Below, piece after piece: positions 23,019-30,979 of a DNA stretch of 37,771 nt. The position numbers and the translations under genes are program-made. How positions within the stretch are numbered: the stretch's first letter is position 1; the number at the start of each line of letters is the position of its first letter. The DNA lies in NCBI GenBank assembly GCA_964519805.1, contig CAZFKN010000017.1, forward strand, positions 1 to 37,771. The letters are read 5' to 3'. The notes beneath the pieces were generated by a model. That model had not been told where the DNA came from and searched no databases. It saw nothing but the letters and a program-made list of their open reading frames with translations. The stretch comes from DASQPE01 sp964519805. GTDB taxonomy: Bacteria; Gemmatimonadota; Gemmatimonadetes; Gemmatimonadales; GWC2-71-9.

Positions 23019-23387
23019 TCAGATGGGCAAGTCGTCCCGAACCAGCACGAGGATCGCCGCCTGGGGGACGACGAGATACTTCTTCTCCTCGAACGTGATC
23101 TCCACCGCCGCCTTCCGAAAGAAGATCGCGTGATCTCCCACTCGCGCCTGCATGGCCCGCGAGCGACGCTCGCTGCCGCCGATCTTCCAAGGCTCGTCGT
23201 CCAGGCTCCCCAGATCGGCGACCGGGTCACCGGGGCCGGTGGCGACGATCAGGCCGCTCTGCACCTGCTGGGTGTCGAGCGCGGTGGGCGGGAGGTACAG
23301 GCCCACGCGCGTGCGGTCCTCACCCTCCTCGGGGGTGATGAGCACCCGATCGCCGACGACGAGGAGCTGCTTGTTGGGGAATTCCAT
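23019..23387 (-). CDS. groES: GroES-family co-chaperonin-like protein
   Basis: 122-residue Cpn10-fold protein. The N-terminal LVVGDRVLITPEEGEDRTRVGLYLP is the canonical GroES start and mobile-loop region; the C-terminal half (VGDHAIFFRKAAVEITFEEKKYLVVPQAAILVLV) matches the GroES end. About 25 extra residues (DLGSLDDEPWKIGGSERRSRAMQA) replace the short roof-loop region, making it longer than the usual 95-100 residues. No groEL follows; the next gene is unrelated. It may therefore be a secondary or specialised GroES. The start is close to the second assembly gap. Confidence 0.83.
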   Translation of the reverse strand: MEFPNKQLLVVGDRVLITPEEGEDRTRVGLYLPPTALDTQQVQSGLIVATGPGDPVADLGSLDDEPWKIGGSERRSRAMQARVGDHAIFFRKAAVEITFEEKKYLVVPQAAILVLVRDDLPI

Positions 23388-23391
23388 GGGG

Positions 23392-23491
23392 NNNNNNNNN
23401 NNNNNNNNNNNNNNNNNNNNNNNNNNNNNNNNNNNNNNNNNNNNNNNNNNNNNNNNNNNNNNNNNNNNNNNNNNNNNNNNNNNNNNNNNNN
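23392..23491. other. assembly gap of 100 N
   Basis: Exactly 100 unknown bases between the GroES-like gene and the 3' end of greA. The end of GreA and any promoter of the GroES-like gene lie in it. Confidence 0.99.
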
Positions 23492-23919
23492 CGCCGCATC
23501 ATCGCGGGGAGCCGGAGGCTGATCTCGTCGCCCACCCGTCCATCCTTGAGCGCGCGCCCCAGCGGCGATGCGAGCGAGATATGCCCGGCGTCGATGTCCA
23601 TCATCTCCGCCAGCACGACGGTGTAGACGTCGGTCTCGTTCGTCTCCAGATCCAGCACCGTCACCCGTGATCCCAGGCCTACCCGATCGGTCGGCGCCTC
23701 GGTGTTGGCCAACTGGGTCAACTGGTTCAGTCGGTGATGGAGCTGGCCAAGGCGGGCCTGGACGAACTGCTGTCGTTCGAGCGCCGACTTGTATTCCGAG
23801 TTCTCACGGAGATCTCCAAGAGCCACCGCTTGCGCGATGGCTTGAGGAAGGAGGACGTTGAGCTCGTGGCTAAGCTGGTCGATTTCCTGGCCCAGCTTGT
23901 CGCGCATTTCACGTATCAT
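23492..23919 (-). CDS. greA: transcript cleavage factor GreA, C-terminus lost in the gap
   Basis: 142 residues are visible. The N-terminal coiled-coil carries the acidic tip of the family (AVALGDLRENSEYKSALERQQFVQARL), which reaches into RNA polymerase to rescue backtracked complexes. The FKBP-like C-domain is present up to GRALKDGRVGDEISLRLPAMMR, so only about 10-20 residues are missing. ATG 23919 is used; a second ATG at 23907 is possible, and neither has a clear ribosome site. A terminator-like hairpin sits 31 nt upstream. It is divergent from the dipeptidase gene. Confidence 0.92.
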
Positions 23920-23950
23920 GACTTTGACCGGACGTACAAGAAAACGAGGC

Positions 23951-23973
23951 CCCGGAAAGGGATGCTTTCCGGG
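23951..23973 (-). promoter_or_regulatory. terminator-like hairpin in the greA leader
   Basis: CCCGGAAAG (23951-23959) and CTTTCCGGG (23965-23973) form a perfect 9-bp stem with a 5-nt loop. On the minus strand it is followed by GCCTCGTTTTCTTG, a partial T-run, and by the greA ATG 31 nt later. It could cause premature termination of greA mRNA. E. coli greA also has a leader terminator (producing GraL), an independent precedent for attenuation. Confidence 0.5.
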
Positions 23974-24025
23974 TCCAATCAACAACGAGCGAAGAAGATA
24001 CCACCGTTGGGTGAGGGGCCGATAG

Positions 24026-24772
24026 ATGGCGCACGTAAGTAACGTCGCCACAACGAGTTCTGTGATCGTTGTCACCGCCTGGTTGTACGCCGGCCTCCTT
24101 GGGTGTGGGCAGCCGCCTGCTCTGCAACCCGCGCCCGCTGCGGGGGCAGCCACGTCGGCTGGGCCGCGACAGCCGGTCGAGGCCGACTCGCTCGCCGCAC
24201 TACCGGACGCGGTCGCCGAGTCGGCCCTGGTGGACGTTCGGTCACTCGATCCGACGATCCTGGTCGAGCTGCGGTACGCGACCACCAACAACTTCACCGG
24301 TGCGGTGCTGCCGGGGTACGGTGCGCAGCGCGCCCTGCTTCGCCGAGACGCGGCCCGGGCCCTTGCGCGCGTCGAAGCGCGGCTCCGGGCCAGCGGGCTC
24401 GGTCTCAGGATCTGGGACGCCTATCGACCGGTCCGGGCGACCGCCGCGATGGTAAGCTGGGCGGAGCGGGCGGGACGCACTGACCTGCTGGACCAGGAGT
24501 ACATCGGCCGGCGAAGCCGGCACAATCTGGGTGTCGCAGTGGATCTCACGCTCGTGGATCTCCTGTCGGGCACCGAGCTCGACATGGGCACCCCGTTCGA
24601 CACGTTTACCGAGGCGGCGCACACCGCGAACGCCGGCGGAGCGGTCCAGAGGAATCGCCACGTCCTGGTGCAGGCGATGGAGTCGGAGGGGTTCCAGAAC
24701 TACGAAAACGAATGGTGGCACTTCAGCTACCCGCTGGCGGCCGCTCGGCCATTCGATCTGCCTATCCAATGA
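24026..24772 (+). CDS. ddpX: D-alanyl-D-alanine dipeptidase (VanX/DdpX family), lipoprotein
   Basis: 248 residues. Signal peptide with lipobox LLGC (Cys27), a Pro/Ala linker, then an M15D peptidase domain. The zinc site is SRHNLGVAVD (His166, Asp173) and ENEWWHF (Glu229 as catalytic base, His232). The substrate-site motifs VELRYATTNNFTG and IWDAYRP are also present. VanX enzymes hydrolyse the D-Ala-D-Ala dipeptide; DdpX uses it as a nutrient or in wall turnover. No van ligase or regulator genes are nearby, so resistance is unlikely. A lipoprotein anchor suggests action on periplasmic wall fragments. Confidence 0.92.
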   Translation: MAHVSNVATTSSVIVVTAWLYAGLLGCGQPPALQPAPAAGAATSAGPRQPVEADSLAALPDAVAESALVDVRSLDPTILVELRYATTNNFTGAVLPGYGAQRALLRRDAARALARVEARLRASGLGLRIWDAYRPVRATAAMVSWAERAGRTDLLDQEYIGRRSRHNLGVAVDLTLVDLLSGTELDMGTPFDTFTEAAHTANAGGAVQRNRHVLVQAMESEGFQNYENEWWHFSYPLAAARPFDLPIQ

Positions 24773-24793
24773 GGCCGCGCCGGCCGAGTTCCG

Positions 24794-25246
24794 CTAACGA
24801 CTGGCGTGCCACGTCCCGACCAGAGTGTCGTGCATGCCCGAGAAGGTGAGGACGCAGGTAATCGACCCCCCCATCTGATTGGTCGGCGTGCCGGTGATGG
24901 CCCCTACGTAGCGGCACGTGGTGATCTTGAACGACGCGGTGGCGCCCGTCACCTGGCCCGAGTCGATTGCGGCGGCCACCGTGTCGGCCGGGTGCGTGCT
25001 GCCGATTGTGCAGCTGTCGATCCGAGTCCCCGTGCCGCTGATGGCCGCGCCGCTCTGCACAATCGTGGCGGATCCATGGCTCGCACAGGACGCCGGCAAC
25101 GTCGCGTTCGTCATGCTCCCGCTGAGGGTCCAGGTTCCGGCAATGTCGAGGGGGGTCCCGGGGCCGGTCGAGCCTCCTCCGGCGGACCCGCCGCAGCCGG
25201 CGAGAAGGGTCACAAGCGCAAGACTGCCGAGATGGGTGCGGTTCAT
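24794..25246 (-). CDS. small lipoprotein of unknown function
   Basis: 150 residues. Signal peptide MNRTHLGSLALVTLLAGC with a clear lipobox, a Gly-rich linker (GGSAGGGSTGPG), then a Thr/Ser-rich beta-type domain containing IAGTWTLSGSM and ending TFSGMHDTLVGTWHASR, with several cysteines (CASHG, DSCTI, TTCRY, SITCV) that could form disulfides. The repeated GTWxxSG pattern resembles a small beta-barrel. GGAAGG precedes the ATG. It is convergent with the dipeptidase and divergent from the aminopeptidase. Confidence 0.78.
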   Translation of the reverse strand: MNRTHLGSLALVTLLAGCGGSAGGGSTGPGTPLDIAGTWTLSGSMTNATLPASCASHGSATIVQSGAAISGTGTRIDSCTIGSTHPADTVAAAIDSGQVTGATASFKITTCRYVGAITGTPTNQMGGSITCVLTFSGMHDTLVGTWHASR

Positions 25247-25410
25247 GGGCCTTCCGGTTCAGTGTAGGGACGCGCGGCAAGCTAGACGATCCATTACCTA
25301 GCGGCCACTGCCCGGCGGGGTTCACCCGCGATGCTCTGTTTGACCGGCCGATCCGGTAACTTTCGCGGCCCGTAGACCGTCGTGCTTCCCATCCCCGCCC
25401 GGAGAACGTC

Positions 25411-26763
25411 GTGAACCGCCTGCTCGCCGTCCTGCTGCTCGTCGTCATTCCGTCGCCGGCGACCGGTCAAGCCGGCTCCCCGGCCGGTGCCGTCCCCGTC
25501 GAACGGCTCGAGGCCAGGAGGGCTGCGCTGGCGAAGCGAATCGGCGAGGGCGTGGTGGTCCTGCGGTCCTCGGTCCAGCGCGACATCGAGGGCGACTACC
25601 CGCAGGACAGCGACTATCGCGAGGACAACGACTTCTTCTATCTCACCGGCGCGGAAGCGCCCCAGTCGTGGCTGGTGCTGGTGGCGCGGGACTCGGCGCT
25701 CGCGCAGGCCATCCTGTATCTCCCGGTCCGCGATACCGTCACGCCATACCGGAGCGAGCAATGGGTTGGTCCCCGACTCAATCCAGGCCCCGCGGCCACG
25801 GCATTGACCGGCATCCAGGACGTGCGGGCGACGGACCTGGCGACGAAGGAGATCCCGGCGCTGGTTTTCGCTTCCGAATCGCCGGCCCGGCGGGGGATGC
25901 TCTATGTAAAGGAGGGTCGGACCCAAGCGGACTCGCCGTTCATTCGCGACTCCATCCTGGCCCCGGCCAAGGCGGCCGGCGAGATACGGGTCGGCAATCT
26001 CTCGCTGGAGACCGCTCCGCTCCGCCTATTCAAAGATGAGGACGAGCTTACTCGGCTTCGGCGGGCGATCGCCCTCACCACCAGCGCCGAGCGTGAGGCC
26101 ATGGGGGCGATCAAGCCGGAGGCGTACGAGTACGAGATCGAGGCGCTGATCGAGTACACCTTCAGGAGAGGCGGCGCCGAGCGGGTGGGCTTCCCGAGCA
26201 TCGTGGGCTCGGGGCCGAATTCGGTGGCCCTCCACTACGACACCAACCGGCGAAAGATGCTGGCCGGGGATGTCGTGGTGATGGATATCGGGGCCGAGTT
26301 CGGCTACCTGACCGCGGACGTGACCCGGACCGCCCCGGTATCGGGCAGGTTCAGCCCCCGCCAGCGGGCGATCTACCGTCTGGTCCTGGCCACGCAGCAG
26401 ACGGCGATCGACTCGGTGGCACCGGGAATGGATATCGCTAGGCTCAACCAGATCGCCCGGGCCTACCTGCGGGCCCACTCCGACACGCTCTGCGGTAACG
26501 TCACGTGCGATAAGTACTTCGTGCACGGCTTGAGCCATTGGCTCGGCATGGATGTGCACGATGTCGGAGACAACCGCACCCCGCTCGCCCCGGGGATGGT
26601 CCTCACGGTGGAGCCGGGGATCTACCTGCCGCAGGAGGGATTGGGGATTCGGATCGAGGACGACGTGCTGGTTACCGCAAACGGGCACGAGGTGCTGTCC
26701 GCCGCCGCCCCGCGGCAGCCGGAAGAGGTGGAGGCACTTATGCGCAAGGGACGGAAGCGCTGA
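25411..26763 (+). CDS. pepP: secreted aminopeptidase P-like M24 metallopeptidase
   Basis: 450 residues from the GTG at 25411 (GGAGAA upstream). A signal peptide ends near ATGQ (about 20). The N-terminal creatinase-like domain (30-200) has the aminopeptidase P motif DNDFFYLTG. The C-terminal pita-bread domain carries all five metal ligands: Asp292, Asp303, His376, Glu401, Glu416, plus His372 of the VHGLSHWLG motif. It should remove an N-terminal residue before proline. A secreted form is unusual for classical PepP, which is cytosolic, but fits the number of exported peptidases in this window. Confidence 0.92.
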   Translation: MNRLLAVLLLVVIPSPATGQAGSPAGAVPVERLEARRAALAKRIGEGVVVLRSSVQRDIEGDYPQDSDYREDNDFFYLTGAEAPQSWLVLVARDSALAQAILYLPVRDTVTPYRSEQWVGPRLNPGPAATALTGIQDVRATDLATKEIPALVFASESPARRGMLYVKEGRTQADSPFIRDSILAPAKAAGEIRVGNLSLETAPLRLFKDEDELTRLRRAIALTTSAEREAMGAIKPEAYEYEIEALIEYTFRRGGAERVGFPSIVGSGPNSVALHYDTNRRKMLAGDVVVMDIGAEFGYLTADVTRTAPVSGRFSPRQRAIYRLVLATQQTAIDSVAPGMDIARLNQIARAYLRAHSDTLCGNVTCDKYFVHGLSHWLGMDVHDVGDNRTPLAPGMVLTVEPGIYLPQEGLGIRIEDDVLVTANGHEVLSAAAPRQPEEVEALMRKGRKR

Positions 26764-26772
26764 AGATTGTTC

Positions 26773-26801
26773 TTGACGTGCCTCGATCCGGTGGGTAAAG
26801 T
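26773..26801 (+). promoter_or_regulatory. sigma-70 promoter of the cytochrome oxidase operon
   Basis: TTGACG at 26773-26778 and TAAAGT at 26796-26801 are separated by 17 nt. It starts 10 bp after the aminopeptidase stop and ends 69 nt before the coxB ATG. It is the best sigma-70-type match in the window. Confidence 0.6.
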
Positions 26802-26869
26802 CTGTCGTCCCAAAGCTCCGTGGCCAATTGGGCGCGAGATCCCTGGCTGACCGACAGGACTTCCACGAC

Positions 26870-28030
26870 ATGCCCCTTGCCGCCCGAGCCGTCCGGCGTC
26901 TGAGCCGGCTGGCCCCCCTCTTCGTTCTCGTCCTGGTCCTCGTCTGGACCGCGTGCTCCCGGGATTTTCCCCAGACCACGCTTGCGCCCAAGGGCGATCT
27001 GGCCCGGATCGAAGACGACATCTTCTACACTACGGTGAAATGGGCGGCCCTCGTGTTCGTGCTGGTCGAGGGGGCGCTGATCTACGCCATCTTCCGTTTC
27101 CGGGGGAAGCCGGGCGATCCCGAGCCCGAGCAGGTGCACGGCAACACGGTCGTGGAGATCATCTGGACCGTGATTCCGGCCCTGATCCTGGCGGCCATCG
27201 CGGTCCCGACGGTGAAGGCCATCTTCCAGGAAAACGAGACGCCCAAGGGCGGCAACGTGCTGACCGTGGAGGTCACCGGCCACCAGTGGTGGTGGGAGTT
27301 CCGGTACCCGGAGCTCAACCTTACGACGGCTAACGAGCTGCACGTTCCGGTGGGACGCACGGTCTCGCTCAAGATGGGCGCCTACGATGTGGTCCACAGC
27401 TTCTGGCTGCCGCAGTTCGCGGGCAAGCGGGACGTGTTCCCCAACCGGGAGACGCGGCTCTGGTTCACCGCTGAGAAGCCGGGCGAGTACACCGGGCAGT
27501 GCGCTGAATTTTGCGGCATCCAGCACGGCCGGATGGCCTTCCGGGTGATGGCGCAGCAGCCGGCGGCATTCGATGCGTGGACCGCGCACATGAAGACGCT
27601 CGCCCAGCCGGCCGCGGCGGCCAGCGCGGCCCCGGACTCGGTGCGCACGTCGACCGCGGGCGCCACCGTGCAGCAGCAGGCCGCCAAGCCGGGTGCCGCG
27701 GCGCCGGCCGCCGCCGACAGCGCGCAGGCGGCTGCTTCCGGGGGGGATCCGCTCGTAGCGCAGGGCCAGAAACTGTTTCTCATGAAGGGCTGCGTGGGCT
27801 GCCACTCGCTGGTAGCCTACAACGCGCCCGAGGGCATGCTCGGCCCCAACCTCGCGAACGTAGGGGCCCGGACGTACATCGCCGCGGGCACCCTTCCGAA
27901 CACGGATGAGAACCTCACCCACTGGATTCGCGACCCGCAGGGCGTCAAGCACGGCGTACTGATGCCGAACCTCGGCGTCACCGAGGACGAGGCGAAGGCC
28001 CTGGTCGCGTTCCTGCGCACCCACCGGTAA
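26870..28030 (+). CDS. coxB: cytochrome c oxidase subunit II fused to cytochrome c (caa3 type)
   Basis: 386 residues from the ATG at 26870. A lipoprotein-like signal ends at Cys29 (VWTAC). Two membrane helices (about 53-75 and 93-115) precede the CuA domain: His176, Cys211, Glu213, Cys215, His219 and Met222, all present in VVHSFWLP and CAEFCGIQHGRM. An Ala/Pro linker (230-290) joins a cytochrome c domain with CVGCH (308-312) and axial Met365 (VLMPNLG). It accepts electrons from a donor, carries them through haem c to CuA and passes them to subunit I. A TTG start at 26828 is possible but gives an unlikely N-terminus. Confidence 0.97.
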   Translation: MPLAARAVRRLSRLAPLFVLVLVLVWTACSRDFPQTTLAPKGDLARIEDDIFYTTVKWAALVFVLVEGALIYAIFRFRGKPGDPEPEQVHGNTVVEIIWTVIPALILAAIAVPTVKAIFQENETPKGGNVLTVEVTGHQWWWEFRYPELNLTTANELHVPVGRTVSLKMGAYDVVHSFWLPQFAGKRDVFPNRETRLWFTAEKPGEYTGQCAEFCGIQHGRMAFRVMAQQPAAFDAWTAHMKTLAQPAAAASAAPDSVRTSTAGATVQQQAAKPGAAAPAAADSAQAAASGGDPLVAQGQKLFLMKGCVGCHSLVAYNAPEGMLGPNLANVGARTYIAAGTLPNTDENLTHWIRDPQGVKHGVLMPNLGVTEDEAKALVAFLRTHR

Positions 28031-28048
28031 TCCCTCCCAGGACGGCTA

Positions 28049-29926
28049 ATGGCTACCACGGTTCTCGGACAGGAAGCGCGCGTTGCCGCAGGGCACGGCG
28101 ACAACAAGGGTCTCTGGAGCTGGATCACGACCGTCGATCACAAGCGGGTCGCGATCCTCTACGGGATCAGCGCGCTGACGTTCTTCCTCCTCGGCGGGGT
28201 CGAGGCGCTGCTCATCCGGGTCCAGCTGGCGAAGCCCGACAACACCTTCCTGTCGCCGGAGCTCTACAACCAGCTCTTCACGATGCACGGCACGACGATG
28301 ATCTTCCTCGCCGTCATGCCGCTGAGCCAGGTGTTTTTCAATTACATGATCCCGCTCATGATCGGGGCGAGGGACGTCGCCTTTCCGCGGCTCAATGCGT
28401 TCGGCGTGTGGGTGTTCATTCTGGGCGGCGTGTTCCTCAACGCCAGTTTCCTGTTCGGCGCGGCGCCCAACGCGGGATGGTTCGGCTACGCCAACCTGAC
28501 ATCCAAGCAGTTCTCGCCCGGGCTCAACGTGGATTTCTGGGTGGCGGGTCTGCAGATCCTCGGCGTCTCGTCCCTGGCGGCGGCGGTGAACTTCTTCGTC
28601 ACGATCATCAATCTCCGCGCGCCCGGCATGCGCCTCATGCGGATGCCGATGTTCGTCTGGATGAGCTTCATCACGATGGTCCTGCTTCTGCTCGCGTTCC
28701 CGGTGATCACGGTCGCGCTCATCATGCTCATGTTCGACCGTTTCGTCGGGACGCATTTCTTCGTTCCCGCGGGCGGCGGCGATCCGATTCTCTGGCAGCA
28801 CCTCTTCTGGATCTTCGGTCACCCGGAGGTCTACATCCTGATCCTGCCGGCCTTCGGCATCGTCTCCGAGGTGCTGCCGGTGTTCTCGCGGAAGCCGCTG
28901 TTCGGCTACGCGGCGATGGTGTTCTCGGGCGTGTTCATCGCGTTCCTCGGGTTCGGCGTGTGGAGCCACCACATGTTCTCGACCGGCATGGGGCCGATCG
29001 CGGACACGTTCTTCTCCCTCGCCACGATGCTCATCGCGATCCCGACCGGCGTGAAGATCTTCAACTGGATCGGAACAGTCTGGGGCGGCTCGCTCCAGCT
29101 CAAGACGCCAATGCTCTTCGCGCTGGGCTTCATCGCGATGTTCATCATGGGCGGCCTGTCGGGCGTGATGCACGCCTCCCCACCGGCCGACCTGCAGCAG
29201 ACCGACACCTACTTCGTCGTGGCGCACTTTCATTACGTGCTGTTCGGGGGGAGCATCTTCGGGATTTCTGCCGGCGTCTACTACTGGTGGCCCAAGATGT
29301 TCGGGAAGCTCCTGAATGAGAGGCTCGGCAAGCTCCACTTCTGGCTCCAGCTGATCGGGTTCAACCTGACGTTCTTCCCGATGCACCTGGTGGGGCTGCA
29401 TGGGATGCCACGACGGGTGTACACCTATCCCAAGGGTCTCGGCTTCGAGTGGCTGAACCAGCTCGAGACAGTCGGCTCCTTCATACTGGCGCTGGGCTTC
29501 GCGGTCTTCCTCTACAACGTCTGGAAGACCTGGCGAAGCGGACTGCCTGCCGGGGCCGACCCCTGGAACGGTGCGACGCTGGAGTGGTCGATCCCGTCGC
29601 CGCCGCAGGAATGGAACTTCGCCGAAATCCCCACAGTCCACGGCCGGGATCCGGTGTGGGAGGCCAAGCGCGAGCGGGGCGGGCCCCTGCCGGAGCCGCC
29701 GCGCGTGAGCGGGCGGGGAATCCACATGCCCGCGCCGTCCTACTGGCCTCTGGTAACCGCCTTCGGAGTGAACCTGCTCTTCGTGGGGCTCCTGCTGTCG
29801 CCGAAGGTGGGGCCGTGGGGCGTGGTCGTCGCGATCGGCTTGCTGTTCTTCGGCCTCTACAATTGGTGGTTCGAACCGAGTTATACGTCGATACCCGGAG
29901 TTCGGGAAAAAGCCATTGGCCATTAG
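28049..29926 (+). CDS. coxA: cytochrome c oxidase subunit I
   Basis: 625-residue catalytic subunit with 12 core membrane helices and two more near the C-terminus (about 572-615), as in Bacillus CtaD. Ligands: His80 and His395 (haem a), His393 (haem a3), His258, His307 and His308 (CuB). The HPEVY motif at 258-262 has the crosslinked Tyr262, and Glu260 marks an A1-type D-channel. It reduces oxygen to water and pumps protons. AGGA lies before the ATG. Its last codons (KAIGH) and stop fall inside the repeat element at 29912-29960. Confidence 0.98.
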   Translation: MATTVLGQEARVAAGHGDNKGLWSWITTVDHKRVAILYGISALTFFLLGGVEALLIRVQLAKPDNTFLSPELYNQLFTMHGTTMIFLAVMPLSQVFFNYMIPLMIGARDVAFPRLNAFGVWVFILGGVFLNASFLFGAAPNAGWFGYANLTSKQFSPGLNVDFWVAGLQILGVSSLAAAVNFFVTIINLRAPGMRLMRMPMFVWMSFITMVLLLLAFPVITVALIMLMFDRFVGTHFFVPAGGGDPILWQHLFWIFGHPEVYILILPAFGIVSEVLPVFSRKPLFGYAAMVFSGVFIAFLGFGVWSHHMFSTGMGPIADTFFSLATMLIAIPTGVKIFNWIGTVWGGSLQLKTPMLFALGFIAMFIMGGLSGVMHASPPADLQQTDTYFVVAHFHYVLFGGSIFGISAGVYYWWPKMFGKLLNERLGKLHFWLQLIGFNLTFFPMHLVGLHGMPRRVYTYPKGLGFEWLNQLETVGSFILALGFAVFLYNVWKTWRSGLPAGADPWNGATLEWSIPSPPQEWNFAEIPTVHGRDPVWEAKRERGGPLPEPPRVSGRGIHMPAPSYWPLVTAFGVNLLFVGLLLSPKVGPWGVVVAIGLLFFGLYNWWFEPSYTSIPGVREKAIGH

Positions 29927-29960
29927 CTACGAGCCGTTAGCTAAGGCTAATGGCTAATCG
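29912..29960. repeat. heptamer-type inverted repeat between coxA and coxC
   Basis: Seven-base periodicity: ATTGGCC (29915), ATTAGCT, ACGAGCC, GTTAGCT, then in opposite orientation GGCTAAT (29945) and GGCTAAT (29952). It resembles the array at 22931-23013 in layout but not in sequence. It contains the coxA stop and a misleading ATG (29950) in frame with coxC. A shorter GGCTAAT-GGCTACC lies at 28044-28057 over the coxA start. Confidence 0.55.
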
Positions 29961-29985
29961 TTCCACTAGCTCGAGGAGATCATCT

Positions 29986-30612
29986 TTGTCCGACGCCCAA
30001 GCCGCTCATCTCGAGACCTCCACTGGGCTCGACAGTCGCAAGCTCGCCATTTGGACCTTCATTGGGTCCGAATGCATGTTCTTCGCGTCGCTGATCTCGA
30101 CCTACGTGGTCTACCGGAACAAGAGCACGGTGGGGCCATTCCCGCATCAGCCGTGGACCGACCCGGCCACCGGGAAAGTGGTCGAGGGGGTCATCGAGAT
30201 CCCGCTGGTAACGGTCGGTACGGCGCTGCTCCTGTTCAGCTCGCTGTTCGTCGTGCTCGCGCTCTACGGCGCCCAGAAGGGCAACCGCAAGATGCTCCTG
30301 GGCTGGCTGGGCGCGACCATCATGTGCGGACTCTTCTTCGTCGGGATGCAGGTGTACGAGTTCACCCATTTCGTGCACAAGGGCCTGACGCTCCAGCGCA
30401 ACCTGTTCGGCGCCAGCTTCTTCACGCTGACCGGCTTCCACGGCACCCACGTGACGATCGGCGTCATCTGGCTGATCACGATGTTCGTGCTGGCGCTCCG
30501 CAAGCAGCTCCCGCCGGAGAACGCGATCAACCTCGAGATGGCCGCGCTCTACTGGCATTTCGTGGACGTAGTGTGGATCATCATCTTCCCCGTCGTTTAC
30601 CTGATGCAGTGA
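29986..30612 (+). CDS. coxC: cytochrome c oxidase subunit III
   Basis: 208 residues from the TTG at 29986. Five membrane helices, with FIGSECMFFASLISTYVVYR at the start, SFFTLTGFHGTHVTIGVIW in the middle and ALYWHFVDVVWIIIFPVVYL at the end; all are family hallmarks. The TTG has an excellent ribosome site (GAGGAG 7 nt before). The in-frame ATG at 29950 lies in the repeat element and has none, so the 12 extra residues are doubtful. Subunit III stabilises the oxidase core and binds lipids. The gene is 60 bp after coxA. Confidence 0.95.
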   Translation: MSDAQAAHLETSTGLDSRKLAIWTFIGSECMFFASLISTYVVYRNKSTVGPFPHQPWTDPATGKVVEGVIEIPLVTVGTALLLFSSLFVVLALYGAQKGNRKMLLGWLGATIMCGLFFVGMQVYEFTHFVHKGLTLQRNLFGASFFTLTGFHGTHVTIGVIWLITMFVLALRKQLPPENAINLEMAALYWHFVDVVWIIIFPVVYLMQ

Positions 30613-30622
30613 GGTGTCAGGC

Positions 30623-30979
30623 ATGACTGCACACGTGACCGCCGCCGAGCACGAGCGCGGCCACCCGACCCCGGGGACGTACACCAAGGTCGGGCTGGTC
30701 CTGTTCATCCTCACCGCGCTCGAGGTAGCGCTCTACGAAATCACCTTCGGCGAGCACGCCGGCGCGCTGGGCGACCTGCGCATGGTGTTCGTGCCGGCCT
30801 TGCTCACGCTCTCGTTCGCGAAGTTCGCGCTGGTGGCGATGTTCTACATGCACTTGAAGCAGGACAGTCCGCTGTTCGCCGGGGTGTTCGTTTTCCCGCT
30901 CATCATCGCGGCGGTGGTGATCCTGGCCCTCGCGGCCCTGCTGGCCTACCACATGGCATTCGCCAAGTCGGGAGGCTGA
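30623..30979 (+). CDS. cytochrome c oxidase subunit IV (COX4_pro type)
   Basis: 118-residue small membrane protein with three hydrophobic helices (about 25-43, 55-75 and 85-108). The KVGLVLFILTALEVALYE and FVPALLTLSFAKFALVAMFYMHLK segments match bacterial subunit IV of caa3 oxidases. It helps to assemble subunits I and II. The ATG at 30623 is chosen over an in-frame GTG at 30614 because GAGGTG (30611-30616) overlaps the latter and suits the former. Confidence 0.9.
   Translation: MTAHVTAAEHERGHPTPGTYTKVGLVLFILTALEVALYEITFGEHAGALGDLRMVFVPALLTLSFAKFALVAMFYMHLKQDSPLFAGVFVFPLIIAAVVILALAALLAYHMAFAKSGG

Noticed and set aside
24026..24772. vancomycin resistance locus
   Set aside because: Only a VanX-type dipeptidase is present; no vanA/vanH ligase-dehydrogenase pair or vanRS genes are near.
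28046..29923. 625-codon open frame on the minus strand opposite coxA
   Set aside because: It mirrors coxA almost end to end, and the translation is a Glu/His/Arg-rich shadow with no domain.
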